A stretch of 64,000 nt of DNA from Telmatactis stephensoni (taxonomy: Eukaryota; Cnidaria; Anthozoa; Actiniaria; Isophelliidae): the NCBI GenBank assembly GCA_029948255.1, contig JALIZF010001540.1:124001-188000 (forward strand). The letters run 5' to 3'. Below the pieces are notes generated by a model, which had not been told where the DNA came from, did not search any database, and was given only the letters and a program-made list of their open reading frames with translations. The position numbers and the translations under genes were made by a program. Every line of letters starts with the position of its first letter. The first letter of the stretch is position 1. Shown one piece after another: positions 40,901-51,104 of the stretch.

Positions 40901-41302
40901 TATCCTTACCATTCCTGCCCTCCACAGCCATCCCACGACAGTTTGACAGATTACAGCAACACCCGCACTTTGACAGCTAACCGACTACAATCAGTCTACA
41001 TGGATCAAAAACAACATCTGGCCTCCCTCGACTTGATCTGTGTTCAAGCAAGCCATCAGCACCAACAACAACATCGAGGGATGGCACAATGCCCTGAACA
41101 GAAGAGCACATGGCAAGATCAACCTGCCTCTGTATCTGTTAATGAATCTGCTCTATAGGGCTAGGCATCTCTTGTTTCCCTACAAATCAGATTAGTTTCA
41201 GAGAAGCTCAAGCGTAACCAAAGACGCAAGTACCGACAGCTACAAGCCAAAGTCTTCAGCAACTGGGACAGATACCACAACGACCACAATGCCAGATGAC
41301 TT
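37977..41302 (+). pseudogene. FLYWCH zinc-finger MULE transposase, degenerate
   Basis: Exon 1 (37977-38336) has LLDLLGYRYGVKRQIKTT, then HWQCTVHPKNSPSGAK and a HNH-type pair, a FLYWCH DNA-binding finger, and a GTATGT donor. Exon 2 starts at 38491 (VYLEEIGDATVPTLPLSDLM) and reaches RLRPKDPVDLDF. The first catalytic box, DGTF in the family, reads YINRTFKL out of frame near 38730, after a stop. Then VPMVFVIMSGRKKKDYKK (to 38853), an intron, and KVTLDFEKAVWAVIRD (from 38997) with the second Asp. The 1.6-kb element at 39087 interrupts here. After it come PTVQIMGCAFHWAQAVW and, from 40831, the exon with DNGTYQYIGRLLSLPFLP. The final Glu box STNNNIEGWHNALNRRA lies near 41050 in another frame. The overall order fits the Mutator-like transposases with FLYWCH fingers that are common in cnidarians. 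Lost catalytic Asp, stops and insertion make it dead. Confidence 0.8.
39087..40695. mobile_element. 1.6-kb element with CAGTA...TACTG ends in TA
   Basis: Inverted ends: CAGTAGCGCTCTCGAGTAAC at the left, and GTTACTCGAGAGCGGTACTG at the right. Pairing extends about 50 bp into ACTCG-rich sequence. TA flanks both ends (39085-39086 and 40696-40697), as in Tc1/mariner-like elements. No long frame lies inside. It splits the MULE exon between RDL and LPTVQI. Confidence 0.85.
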
Positions 41303-41563
41303 CTACAAGCCTGTTCACATTTGAGACTGAGCTCTGACTCATTTCTGACTCTGTCAAAAATGGCTCCTTTAGGAGCTGACCAAATGCTTAAAAGTCAATG
41401 ACATAGATCTCCTTGAAATCAAAATAAAAAAATAATACACTTACACATTTTCACCTACTAAATAAACACAAAACCGACAATGTTTTCTAACAAATCCCAA
41501 GATTGCAAAATGAGCTTTGGAATCAGTTTTAAGATCACTACATGAAACTCGATCCAGTTTTAA

Positions 41564-43919
41564 CCCTTGTCCTGCCAAGGACTATCACCCTTGCCCTACC
41601 TTCAATGCCAGGTATTTTTGGACATTATGTAGTGTTTACTTTAAAAATTCATATAAAATCAGGAATTGATGTAAGCCTGTCCAAACCCATAATTTTCTAA
41701 AAGCTGGCACATTTCTCCTGTAAATTATAAGCCAGCATCTAAATAGATCAATATAAAGAATACCAAAGAGAGATAGTGCTCTTTATCAACTGTTCAGTAG
41801 TGCAAAAGAGTATGGAACCTTTCAAAGCAAACAGATACACACAGAGGGGTGTTATTGCAGCTAACACATTGGTATCGGGTCTCCTTTCTCAAGTTATGCT
41901 CTAAGCAAACTTTACACTTCTGGGTTGGCAATGATTTCTTGGCACCTGGCTTTGGAGCTATCATGGAAGGGAAGTGCCTGCCAGTTAACCTGGAGATGTT
42001 CTGTGCTTCAGGTGAGGTTCTTGTGAAGTCACTAGGGGACTGGACCCCTCCCGCACGTGCATGAAGTACCAAGTCTTTTACCAACTGCACACAAAATTCC
42101 CGTGCAAGAAGAGGGTTTTCTGTCAGCTTCTTGTAGATCAAATAGGCTTGGACTTGGCACAAGTGAAGCAGGTGAAAGAAAACCTTCTTCTAGTATTTTG
42201 ATGTTTTTCTCTCAAAGGAATGATATTGCATCATCTGGTCACTCCTGTCAACCCCACCCATGTGCTTATTATACTCAAGAATGACCTTTGGTTTGGTGAC
42301 AGGCTGACCAGATGTGCGATCCACTCTCCCTGTAGCCTCAAATTGATCATCATGTCTTGTAGAAAGCATGAAGACATCCTTGTCTTTCCATTTTAGAACC
42401 ATTAATTCTCCTTTCCTTAGAGATAGGTGTTCTCCACATTTCATCTTCCGTTTTAGAGCTTCTTTGGAAGTCCTTTTCTGTTTGGTCTCACTGTCCCAAC
42501 ACAAGCTATTTTATCTTTGTAAAGGTCTGAATATAGTTCAGGACTGGAATAATAGTTATCCATATAGACAAAATAACCTTGTCCTTTATAATCTTGTAAA
42601 AGGTGCATGACAAGATCGTAAGTAGCTCCTTTTTCGCTGATATGAGTTTTTTTACCTTAAATTTCCCAGTCACAGATGTACCCAGAGGAAGCTTCTGACA
42701 CAACAAAGACTTTGATATCAAATTTGTGGGACTTCTTTGGGTTGTAGCAATGGAAATGAAGGTTCCCTCTCCAGCCAATTGTACTTTCATCAATACTTAG
42801 ATGCTGTGTTGGTGTGTAAACGTCTTTAAAGCGCTTTTTTATGGCATCATACATGGGTCTTATTTTGAATCTAACAATGGATCGTAGCCAGCTTGACCTC
42901 TAGGCACTTGTGTCCGGTTGTCATTGAAATGCAGAAATTTTAGGATCAATAAAAAGCGATTCTTAGACATGTTTTTGTTAAAAAATGGCGTGTTCAATAC
43001 TTCATCTGTAGACCAGTAAAGCTGCAAGTCTAACTTGTCAGTAAGGCCCATTGTAAACACAATGCCAAAGAAAAGATAGAGTTCGTCACTCGTTACGGGT
43101 TTCCAAAGATTTGACCTTGAATTAGGCAAACATTCTTGATTATCTAAGATCTGTCTAGCAAAAAGATTTGTCTGAACGGCAATTTTGTCAACAATTTCTT
43201 TAGTGAAAAAAAGTGTGAAGAAATTTATTGGTTTTGGGTCGTTGCAAATTTGTGTTTGTACTCCCAGGTTCGTAGTAAAATTTGGCTGGTCAGGTATGTT
43301 GTTTACATTGTCGCTATCCCACGTCTCTTCAGTCTGCTCTTCTTCTGCTTCATCTTCTTCATCATTTTCCACTGAATTATTAGAAATATCTTCTATATCT
43401 TCCAAATCAAACCCCTCGAACTCCTCTTCATCGTCAGAATTAAATATTAAGGTGAAATCAAAGTTGTTGCTTACCATTTTGACAGCGAGTGAAAACGAAG
43501 CGAGGACAAGAAAATGCAGTTTAAATAACATTTTATTACACAATCACGGACTTAGGTTTGACAAAATTTCAGATTCTTTCACAATCTAAGAACACTACAG
43601 CACGAGAAAAGCGTAAATTGCAAAATACCTTACAGATATATTTAGCTCTCTCTAGCAAACACGACGCCATCTTGTCATCACACGTTCATTTTCTTCGATC
43701 CTTGTGCTATTGATATCACGTGGAAAAATCCAGTAAAATAATTGGCTGGTTCTTTGGAAATCAATCAATCACGCGGTCAAAGATCAGCTAGGCACATGCT
43801 TTTTTTCGACAGAAATGTACGATAATTTAGGTACTACATTAAAAACGAGTATACTTGTCCTTGGCACTGAGAAATACGATCCTGGAAACGAGTATACTCG
43901 TCCTTGGCAGGACAAGGGT
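41564..43919 (-). mobile_element. piggyBac element with TTAA flanks
   Basis: The left end begins CCCTTGTCCTGCCAAGGAC after TTAA at 41560-41563. The right end is GTCCTTGGCAGGACAAGGGT before TTAA at 43920-43923. The right tip has one extra T. An internal direct copy of ACGAGTATACTTGTCCTTGG lies near 43847 close to the right end. The single gene inside is a piggyBac transposase in minus orientation. It is complete in length (2.36 kb), but the gene is frameshifted. Confidence 0.93.
41794..43477 (-). pseudogene. piggyBac transposase
   Basis: I choose the ATG at 43477 (MVSNNFDF), because the acidic N-terminus DDEEEFEGFDLEDIEDISNN follows directly. The upstream frame to 43543 is hydrophobic and not family-like. 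The DDE_Tnp_1_7 domain has FFTLFFTKEIVDKIAVQTN and LWKPVTSDELYLFFGIVF (to about 42865). A break then leads to LSIDESTIGWRG near 42790. The middle carries VYMDNYYSSPELYSD near 42565 in another frame, and MGGVDRSDQMMQYHSFER lies near 42210. The end holds a cysteine-rich CRD-type finger (CKVCLEHNLRKETRYQC). Motifs with the expected Asp residues are visible, but at least three frame changes prevent translation. By family it cuts and pastes at TTAA. Confidence 0.9.
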
Positions 43920-43923
43920 TTAA

Positions 43924-44360
43924 AGGCTGTATACAAAACACTTTAGGTTGATAAAAAGTCTTCAGTTTGTAGAAATGATAGCAGGTATCATGTGTTTACA
44001 TCAATGTACATGGATGCAGTCGGTTCGCTTCGACAAATAATACTTCTTTCCGGCGTTTAGTTTTTAGTCAGCCATGAAATCCGTTGTGAAATAGAACTTT
44101 CAACAACAGCAAACATGAAAAGTATCCTTAAAAGATCAATAAGAAGAAAATATCTGGCTTTGTAAACCATTCAGTTCGTGATCAAAACAATTGATTTCAA
44201 CGGCCGTTCGTGTACTACAAAACGGAAATCTCATACGAACTCTCATGAACTATTCTGATGTTTGTTTAAATATGAAATTCTCTTTCTTATACTTAAATAT
44301 ATGATTATTGTATTCAATAAAAATGTGGATCTTCCAAACTATCTATGAATCAACTAGATA
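43924..44360. other. spacer, nothing recognised
   Basis: AT-rich sequence lacking coding frames. It is between the piggyBac element and the dispersed repeat. Confidence 0.5.
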
Positions 44361-44563
44361 CTCAACTAAAAGGTGTTCACTTCTATCAGAAGATGTAAAC
44401 AAGGTGTGAAGTCGATTCGGTGAAATCTACAACATTCTCCTCCCCGACGATTACTAGGCTTTTTGTCTTTAGATTTAAGTAACTTCTTGATTATAGAAAG
44501 AATGTTTTAAAAATAGCAAGTAGATCAAATATGATAAGAAAAATAAGCCAAGAACTGCCATAT
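44361..44563 (-). repeat. dispersed repeat, partner of 3432-3640
   Basis: Reverse-complement copy of 3432-3640, with AAAGGTGTTCACTTCTATCA, GATGTAAACAAGGTGTGAAG and TAGCAAGTAGATCAA in order. I estimate roughly 85-90 percent identity by eye. Confidence 0.8.
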
Positions 44564-47024
44564 GGATCGAATTGACAGATGGTGGATCAAGTTGACCTGG
44601 ATCGAGATGACTGGATCGAAATGACTGGTTACCTGATGCTTTGGAACCGTATTTCCTTAGTTGAAAGCTTACTTTTCTTAAGCTAGCTCACTATAGTTTC
44701 GCTCAAGATCATGAGCATGCTCAACACTGGAACTTGAATTTTTATTTTGCTGATGTCATGTTACGTGGTCGATCTTTTGCGGCAAAAATCTCCAAAACTA
44801 AATGGTAAAATCCTTTCATAATTTGTCAACTTTATTGGAATATAGAGCTACAGTAATTTACGAAATATGAAAAACATTGGCTCTACAGAATTTTTTTTAT
44901 TTCATAAAATCGAAATTTTGAAATATTTTAGATTCAGTCTGTAGTGCAGAATTTTTTTGTTCTTTGCCAAATGAAAGGTAAAGATATGGACTTTCTTTAA
45001 AATGAGTTTTAAAATAATTCACCATGGAAAACATGCGTTCTTATTTTTTTATTGAAAAAACAACCTTAGTTAAAGCTGACATGATGTTGCTATAGCAACC
45101 TTTCCAGCAATGAGTTTCATATCAAACGGTTTCCCAATTCATGGACTATCATATGGCAACGACTGTTTCGAAGTGGAAATTAGGTTCCAGGCTAGCGCAC
45201 GGTCATTCTTTGTTGCTATGGCCTCAAAACATGGCCATTTTTTCTCGCTTTGAAGTAATATTGATTTTCATAAATATACAAAAACCTTGTTCTGTTCTGT
45301 GTCTTCGTGATTTTCTTTCCCTTTGAAGACAAACAATTTGAAAAAGAAATTTTTTCCTCTTGTTTCGGTGAACAACGACTCACGTGGCTATGATCGCTTT
45401 TTGGAAAAACTGTGATAAAACGTTGGTATTTGAGAAGCACCGGAACTTTTTCCGTTTGGTGGTAAGATATTTTCTGAGACTTTTAGTAATGTAGTTTTTA
45501 TTTTTGAAAACGTCTATTAGCTATAACTATTTTCCTGAAGAGAAAATGACGTTTAACTACAACCCATTTTTACTGTACATATTTTCGGGGTATTTTATCA
45601 ATGCGGGATGGACAGCCAAGATTTTGCTTCACTGAAAAATATGATGTTGTGTCTGCAATGGGAATTTCTGCTATAATGATGGAATTACTAAAGAAAAATC
45701 AACAAGTTTTTGGTAATGATATTAGTGGTGACGATCCCCAGGGCCAGAAAAGGCTAGAACATGTTCCACAATCGATAACAACCACGACTTCTGACATACT
45801 CAGCTAACAATGAACCTAACAAAAAGAAAGATAAAATTGTTCGGATTTGGCTAAAATTGAAAACAGGAGGAACAGTAAGTAACCACCACTGTCCACATCG
45901 GTACAAAATGCAACCTTTTGAAGTCGACATATCTTCACGAGCAACCAGTAAAAGAGTAAATCTAAATTTGACAACCTTTTCGATTTCCAGGCACACTTTC
46001 TTCTTGTTTTAAAATTATTGATCACTTTGACCCAGTTTTTTTGAAGCTGGAAAACTTATAACTAGCTGTGTGTAAGTTTCTGCAGGGCCCCGCCGTCTTT
46101 CGCCAAGTGGCTGTGAATTATGTAAAATATCTTCGCAGAAAAGATAAAACCACGTCAACCTTTGAGTTCATGTGAGAGCTTACCCTCAAATTTATCTCTA
46201 GTGTACTTTTAGTTTGAGGAGCCAATCTCTTCTAGTGAGTTTTTGTCCTTCAAAGTTTATTCTGTAATGGCGGCTGACGAAAGTCGATTTTTGTCTTGTA
46301 TGTCCATGCAAAGTTGTTTAATAAGCAACTTTGACATGCAAAGTTGTTTAATAAGCAACTTTGACAGGCAAAATTGCTTATTAATCTCAGTCCAAAAACA
46401 ATTTGACTGTCCAAAAACAGTTTGACCCCTGTTTTTGGCATTTAGCTCAGATAAACCCCAGAAATGCTTTAGTTCAAATTCTAGAGGCACCAAAGATTGA
46501 CATTCAAAATGTTGAAATATGGCTGACCATTGGAGCAGTTCAGGAGGGTATAAGGGAGGTATGTGATTGCATACAAAATCTGGACATGGATTGCACTAGC
46601 AGTATATATGACTCAGAATTTCCTTACTCGCAAAACTAAATTGTTTATTACAACATTTGTCCTGATTCACACTGAAATTATTGGTAAGTTTCTTTTTCAT
46701 CCAGGAGGAAGCTTCAAGAAGGCATTTAAAACACCAGACACCTCACTAACAAGTCAAAATCTCAAGCTTCGCAGCCACAGACTCTTGAAGCATCCATGTT
46801 TACGTTTTGCATACATCAAAAACTACAATTTAAAGCTGGGGCATACATCAGTTCGGTGTGAAAGCTAGCTTTGATTTTAAACCATGTGGAATAATATTTA
46901 GAAGAATAACTGCTTGAAAACCGTAGAGAACTTGATGCTGAAACCGGTAAGCCTTTACATGATTTAATTAGACTGAGCTGTTTAGACTTTCTATCTAAAG
47001 ACAATTACTTACATGTAATCATGT
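44564..47024. other. intergenic interval with tandem hairpins at 46309-46363
   Basis: A 68-codon frame at 45601-45807 has no recognised feature. At 46309 and 46339 two identical hairpin units CAAAGTTGTTTAATAAGCAA plus CTTTG repeat with a 30-bp period, with a weaker third copy after them. A frame near 46440-46560 (contains ALVQILEAPKIDIQNVEI) looks mildly protein-like but is isolated. No gene is called. Confidence 0.4.
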
Positions 47025-47033
47025 AGCCTCCTC

Positions 47034-47155
47034 CGCAGGCAACTCCTTTTATCTCTTGGGCTTCCTGTTGCAAAGAAGAGAGACTGGGAGCGAGCCAAAA
47101 AAGATGAGCGGGGAGGGGGTCAGTGGGAAAGAAAAAACGGGAGGAGTTGCCTGCC
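47034..47155. repeat. short inverted repeat upstream of the RecQ gene
   Basis: CGCAGGCAACTCCTTTT (47034-47050) pairs with CGGGAGGAGTTGCCTGCC (47138-47155). The loop is G-rich. It lies about 140-260 bp before the RecQ ATG and so may overlap its promoter, or be a small MITE. Confidence 0.6.
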
Positions 47156-47293
47156 AAAAATCGACAACTCCTTGTCACTTCGCGCAGGTCGGTTCGCGCA
47201 TCTCAAAATCTCCTGAGTGGGGGAGGGGTATTGTGAATTCGTAAGCTAAAAATATCTACAGGGGCATAGCGTTAGGATTTTTGTCATTGAAAA

Positions 47294-49241
47294 ATGGCGA
47301 CACGTGTGCAAAACTCTCAACTTTACGATCTGTTAGATAAAGTCGCCTGTATTCCTCCTTTCGATCCACAAAATCATCACAATTACTCTGTCAACGGTCA
47401 TGAAATCCAGACTACAATCGAAGCAAGTTCTCCCTTCAAAGCAGCTTTGAAATTTGGATTTTTGTTGTTTAAACTAAATCTGTTAAAAGATGGCGTCACA
47501 TCGGTGGAAGTTCGTGACTTCGATGCAAGTGGTTTATTCGCCTACAAGATCAAAGAAACTACGATTAACGGTGAGACAGTTCCCCAGGTTTTATTAGAAA
47601 CTATGGAAGTTTCGAACTGTTCTGCGCAATCAATCCAAAATGACGAAGTTGAAGAACAACCACTACTCGAAGACATTGATCTAACGACGGGGGAGTTGAT
47701 TTCCAGTACACTGAAAAACTACTTTGGATTCAATGACTTCAGACCGTTACAAAAAGAAACGATTGTGTCGACAATGAATAACAAAAATGTCTTGGCAGTC
47801 TTAGGTACTGGTGGAGGGAAATCTTTGACATATATGCTTCCCGCTTTGTTGGCATCAAGGCCAACAGTCGTCATTTGCCCGATAAAGTCGTTGATATCAG
47901 ATCAGCTGGCACGTTGTGCCGAACTCGGAATTTCTGCTTGCCAGTTTACTGGAGATATATCACAGGAAGTACAGAACAGTCAGTTAGACGTAATTCATTC
48001 TTTTAAACTTATATTTTTGACCCCAGAAGTGATGGAACAAGGGCCAGTGTATGATAAATTGAAATCTATGATTGATAACAATGAAACAGATAGGATTGTT
48101 CGATGAGGCACATACTATCTCATCTTGGGGTGATACGTTTCGACCAATTTATAAGAGAGTTTGTGAAGAGCTGGCCAGATCTGATTGCACGAAACTTCTT
48201 TTGAGTGCTACCATCAACCACAGAATTGAGTACCAACTAAAAGAAATGTTTGGGAATTTACTAGTTTACAGACATTCTGTTTTCAGAGAAAACTTGTTCT
48301 TTGAGGTAGTCGAAAGAAGTGGAAAGCTATATGATGATATAGCAGACTTTATAAAGGACAGAGAAGGATAGTGTGGTATTGTGTATGCGGTATTACCAAA
48401 TGATGTGGCAAAGATCCATGCTGAACTCATTAAACGTGGAATAAGTGCTGTAAAGTATCATGGACAGCTAAGTGAAGAAGTGAAAATCGCTAGTCTGAAT
48501 GAGTGGATGAATGGTAACATTCATGTCATAATTGCAAACTCCTCTTTTGGAATGGGAATCGATCGTCCAGATGTCAGGTATGTCATCCATGCTCGCATTC
48601 CCCCTACTATGGATGACTACTTCCAACAATGTGGACGAGCAGGACGTGATGGCTGTCCTGCTTTTTGCCGTCTGTTTTACAGTTACTCAGATAAAACTGC
48701 CCTGTTCAAATTATTCAGCCACCAACAAGGCAACCTACAGTCTCAACAAGCAGCACTTAATGACTTAATTGTTTTTCTTGAAGATCCTGTGCAATGCCGG
48801 CATAAGGCCATTATGGAATACTATGGTGAGGTCAGAGATAATTTTGTATGCATCTCATGCTGTGATAATTGCAAACACAGAGGTAGTTATCAAGAAACGG
48901 ATGGTACAGATGATGCTCTGAAAGTTGTTCAGGCTTTAATAGAGCTAACAGGTAGAGAGATCACTTGCAACACATTGAAGTTGTTTTTGTCAAAGAGTAA
49001 CCAGAAAGTAATAAGAGACAGTGACTTAGACAACTTAAGATGTTATGGTATTCTTGAAAAAAAGTTTGTTCCTGTTGTTTTCTTGGAAAAATTCTTACAC
49101 CGTCTAATTGTGGAAGGATTCTTGACGGAGAAGGTACAGAAAAAGGTCAAAAGTTTTGCATTAACTGTAACTCTTGGACCAAAGGCACATGACCTAATGA
49201 CTCTGAACTGTTACATAAAGAAGTATATAAAAGTTAAATGA
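47294..49241 (+). pseudogene. RecQ-type DNA helicase, single-exon, one frameshift and one stop
   Basis: ATG at 47294 (MATRVQNSQLYDLLDK). Residues 1-140 are an unrecognised N-terminal domain. The helicase core follows: FGFNDFRPLQKETI (RecQ motif 0), LGTGGGKSLTYMLP (Walker A), VVICPIKSLISDQ (Ia). A one-base shift near 48095 leads to LFDEAHTISSWGDTFRP (motif II) and LLLSATI (III). A TAG at 48369-48371 separates this from YAVLPNDVAKIHAELIKRG, then NSSFGMGIDRPDVRYVIH (V) and QQCGRAGRDG (VI). A RecQ zinc-binding part (CISCCDNC) and a winged-helix-like end follow, with the stop at 49239-49241. Total about 648 codons, near the length of small RecQ proteins. It is intronless, unlike most animal RecQ genes, and is surrounded by repeats. 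It is probably transposon-carried or a retrocopy. The core motifs are all conserved, so decay is recent. Confidence 0.85.
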
Positions 49242-49413
49242 AAATACAGAAAAAACCTGCAACTAAGAATCTACATTTTTGGGAAGTAGCCTAAAGAGGT
49301 TCTTATATAAATGGTAGTTTACACAATTTTAGGCTACATAGGTTCTTAGAATAGGTTCTTAATTCAGAACCCCTACACTATATTTTAGGGACTTTAATAT
49401 AAGTATACAACAT

Positions 49414-49583
49414 CCCTTACCCTATAGTCAAGCACTAAATACAAGTGACCACTTTTTACAGTGTTATATAAATTTGTTCAGACTGCATTAGTGTGGTAAT
49501 CTTCATATTGCTGTGTAAATTTACATAATATAACACTGTAAAAAGTGGTCACTTGAATTTAGTGCTTGACCATGGGGTAAGGG
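49414..49583. mobile_element. nested MITE, 170 bp
   Basis: CCCTTACCCTATAGTCAAGC with ACTAAAT, then CAAGTGACCACTTTTTACAG, pairs with the right half TGTAAAAAGTGGTCACTTG to GCTTGACCATGGGGTAAGGG. It is near-perfect over about 55 bp per arm. Confidence 0.85.
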
Positions 49584-49590
49584 ATTTTGT

Positions 49591-49858
49591 AAGGAGGCAG
49601 CATGGCCGAGTGATCAGAGCATTGGTCTTGCAATCTGGCGGTCCCAGGTTCAATTCCCACTCTGGCCACTAGCTGAGACTGAATTTGTTCCAATTTTGAT
49701 TAGCTCAAATTCAGTTTCTCGGCCATGCTTGTAATATAGCCAACGGGTTTGCCTTCTTGCCAGTTGGGATTCTTCATTTCAGTTCATTTCAACCGCATTT
49801 GATTATATACATATAGATATTTGCGGTATATAAATCTTAAACATTATTATTATTTATA
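49591..49858 (+). mobile_element. tRNA-derived SINE
   Basis: The 5' head has an A box TGGCCGAGTGA and a B box GGTTCAATTCC spaced as in a tRNA. A tRNA-like arm TCTTGCAATC lies between. A body with TCAGTTTCTCGGCCATGCTT follows, and then an end of the type TTGCGGTATATAAATC with an ATTATTATT tail, the same kind of 3' end as the LINE-type fragments elsewhere in the window. It is transcribed by pol III by class. Confidence 0.8.
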
Positions 49859-49931
49859 GGGGGTATAAGATCCAAATTTTAGGCTAACAGGTTCTTAATT
49901 TTGAGGTTCTTAGTTGCAGGTTTTTACTGTA

Positions 49932-50933
49932 CACCAAAGTGAGAAATAAGATGGTTCGCTCAAAGATTTAATGTAACTATAAGCAGATTTGTTATGGTTA
50001 TTGCATGATCCATTTCACACATACAAAATCTGCTCTAAATGCCAGTAGCAATTGGAAGAGGGTTTTTTTAACAAAACTTGACCCTTTAAGGTGGAAATAG
50101 TGAACTGAGAATTTACAGACAAGAACTTAAGGAAGGAATATTTATTAATAGTGTTTTATTTACAAGCCTCAAAACATTAACTCTGCTGGCATTCTTATTT
50201 GTGAATGAGAAACTGTAAAATCTAAATCTAAAGCCCAGGAATTTACTCTGCTGGAAAAAAAAGGAAAAATTTTTAATGAGACATAAATTGATATAAGAAT
50301 TTGTTTTAGGTTCTTAGTTTTGTAATGAGAAAGTTACTCTGATCACGTGAACTGTGATGCCATCAAATTTGGAAATAGAAATATTATTGTTATGAAAAAT
50401 ATAATTTCATGTTTGGGGAATGGTCATTTCTTGGTTTTGGTAAAGGTGATATCGGACCAAAAAGTGTTTCCAAAGGTGAATTAGTACTGCATTTAATATG
50501 AAAAAAGAGTGCTCTTATATTAATTTTTCTATCACAATCACCCCAACATGTGACCATATATTTTAGCTAAAGCACTCACGTAATACAAATTAGTTGATTT
50601 AATGTGTCAAAATTCAAGTTGTTTGTATATATCTGTTGGTTAAAACTATAAATCAAACTTGAAGATTTTCCTTCTGGCCCAAAACACTTGAGAATGAAAT
50701 GGAGTAACTGTAAGAATTGAAGAATAAAAAATATATAAATAATTAAGGTCATTGTTAATAATAGACTCAATTATTTGCTTATATTTTGCAATTACTCTTG
50801 TAATAGACCCTGTAATTGCTATGAATAAAAAGTGATATTTACATTATTGGAGAAAACTTATATACACAAATATTCTATTTTCATTTTGAATCTATAAACT
50901 AGATTCAGCACATTCTATCTTGGAGTATTGAGA
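49932..50933. other. gene-free AT-rich interval
   Basis: No protein-like frame and no clear repeat structure beyond simple A/T runs. Confidence 0.5.
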
Positions 50934-51069
50934 GTACAAACACTAAAAGCATGCAACATAAGTAGTACTAAATCAGAAATAGTGTGTTATGCTAATTCTA
51001 TTGTGTTGTTTAAATAGTGCTATTAAGTACTAAATAATACAAAGTATTGCATGCTTTTAGTAGTTGTAC
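50934..51069. mobile_element. small MITE, 136 bp
   Basis: GTACAAACACTAAAAGCATG at the left pairs with CATGCTTTTAGTAGTTGTAC at the right. A second internal pair, AGTACTAAAT and ATTAAGTACT, lies inside. It ends 36 bp before the stop codon side of the neighbouring minus-strand gene. Confidence 0.75.
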
Positions 51070-51104
51070 ACTATTAATTTCAAAGTCAAATCACAGTTTT
51101 CAAG

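Larger units (their letters stand above)
49245..49931. mobile_element. MITE with TACAG(T)A ends, host of two nested inserts
   Basis: The left end TACAGAAAAAACCTGCAACT pairs with the right end AGTTGCAGGTTTTTACTGTA. Pairing continues inward through AAGAACCT and TTTTAGGCTA blocks. It begins 3 bp after the RecQ stop codon. Inside lie a smaller inverted-repeat element and a SINE. Confidence 0.8.

Noticed and set aside
44640..47020. A hidden host gene in the 44.6-47 kb interval
   Set aside because: Short frames exist (45601, 46403, 46563) but none joins another through convincing splice sites.
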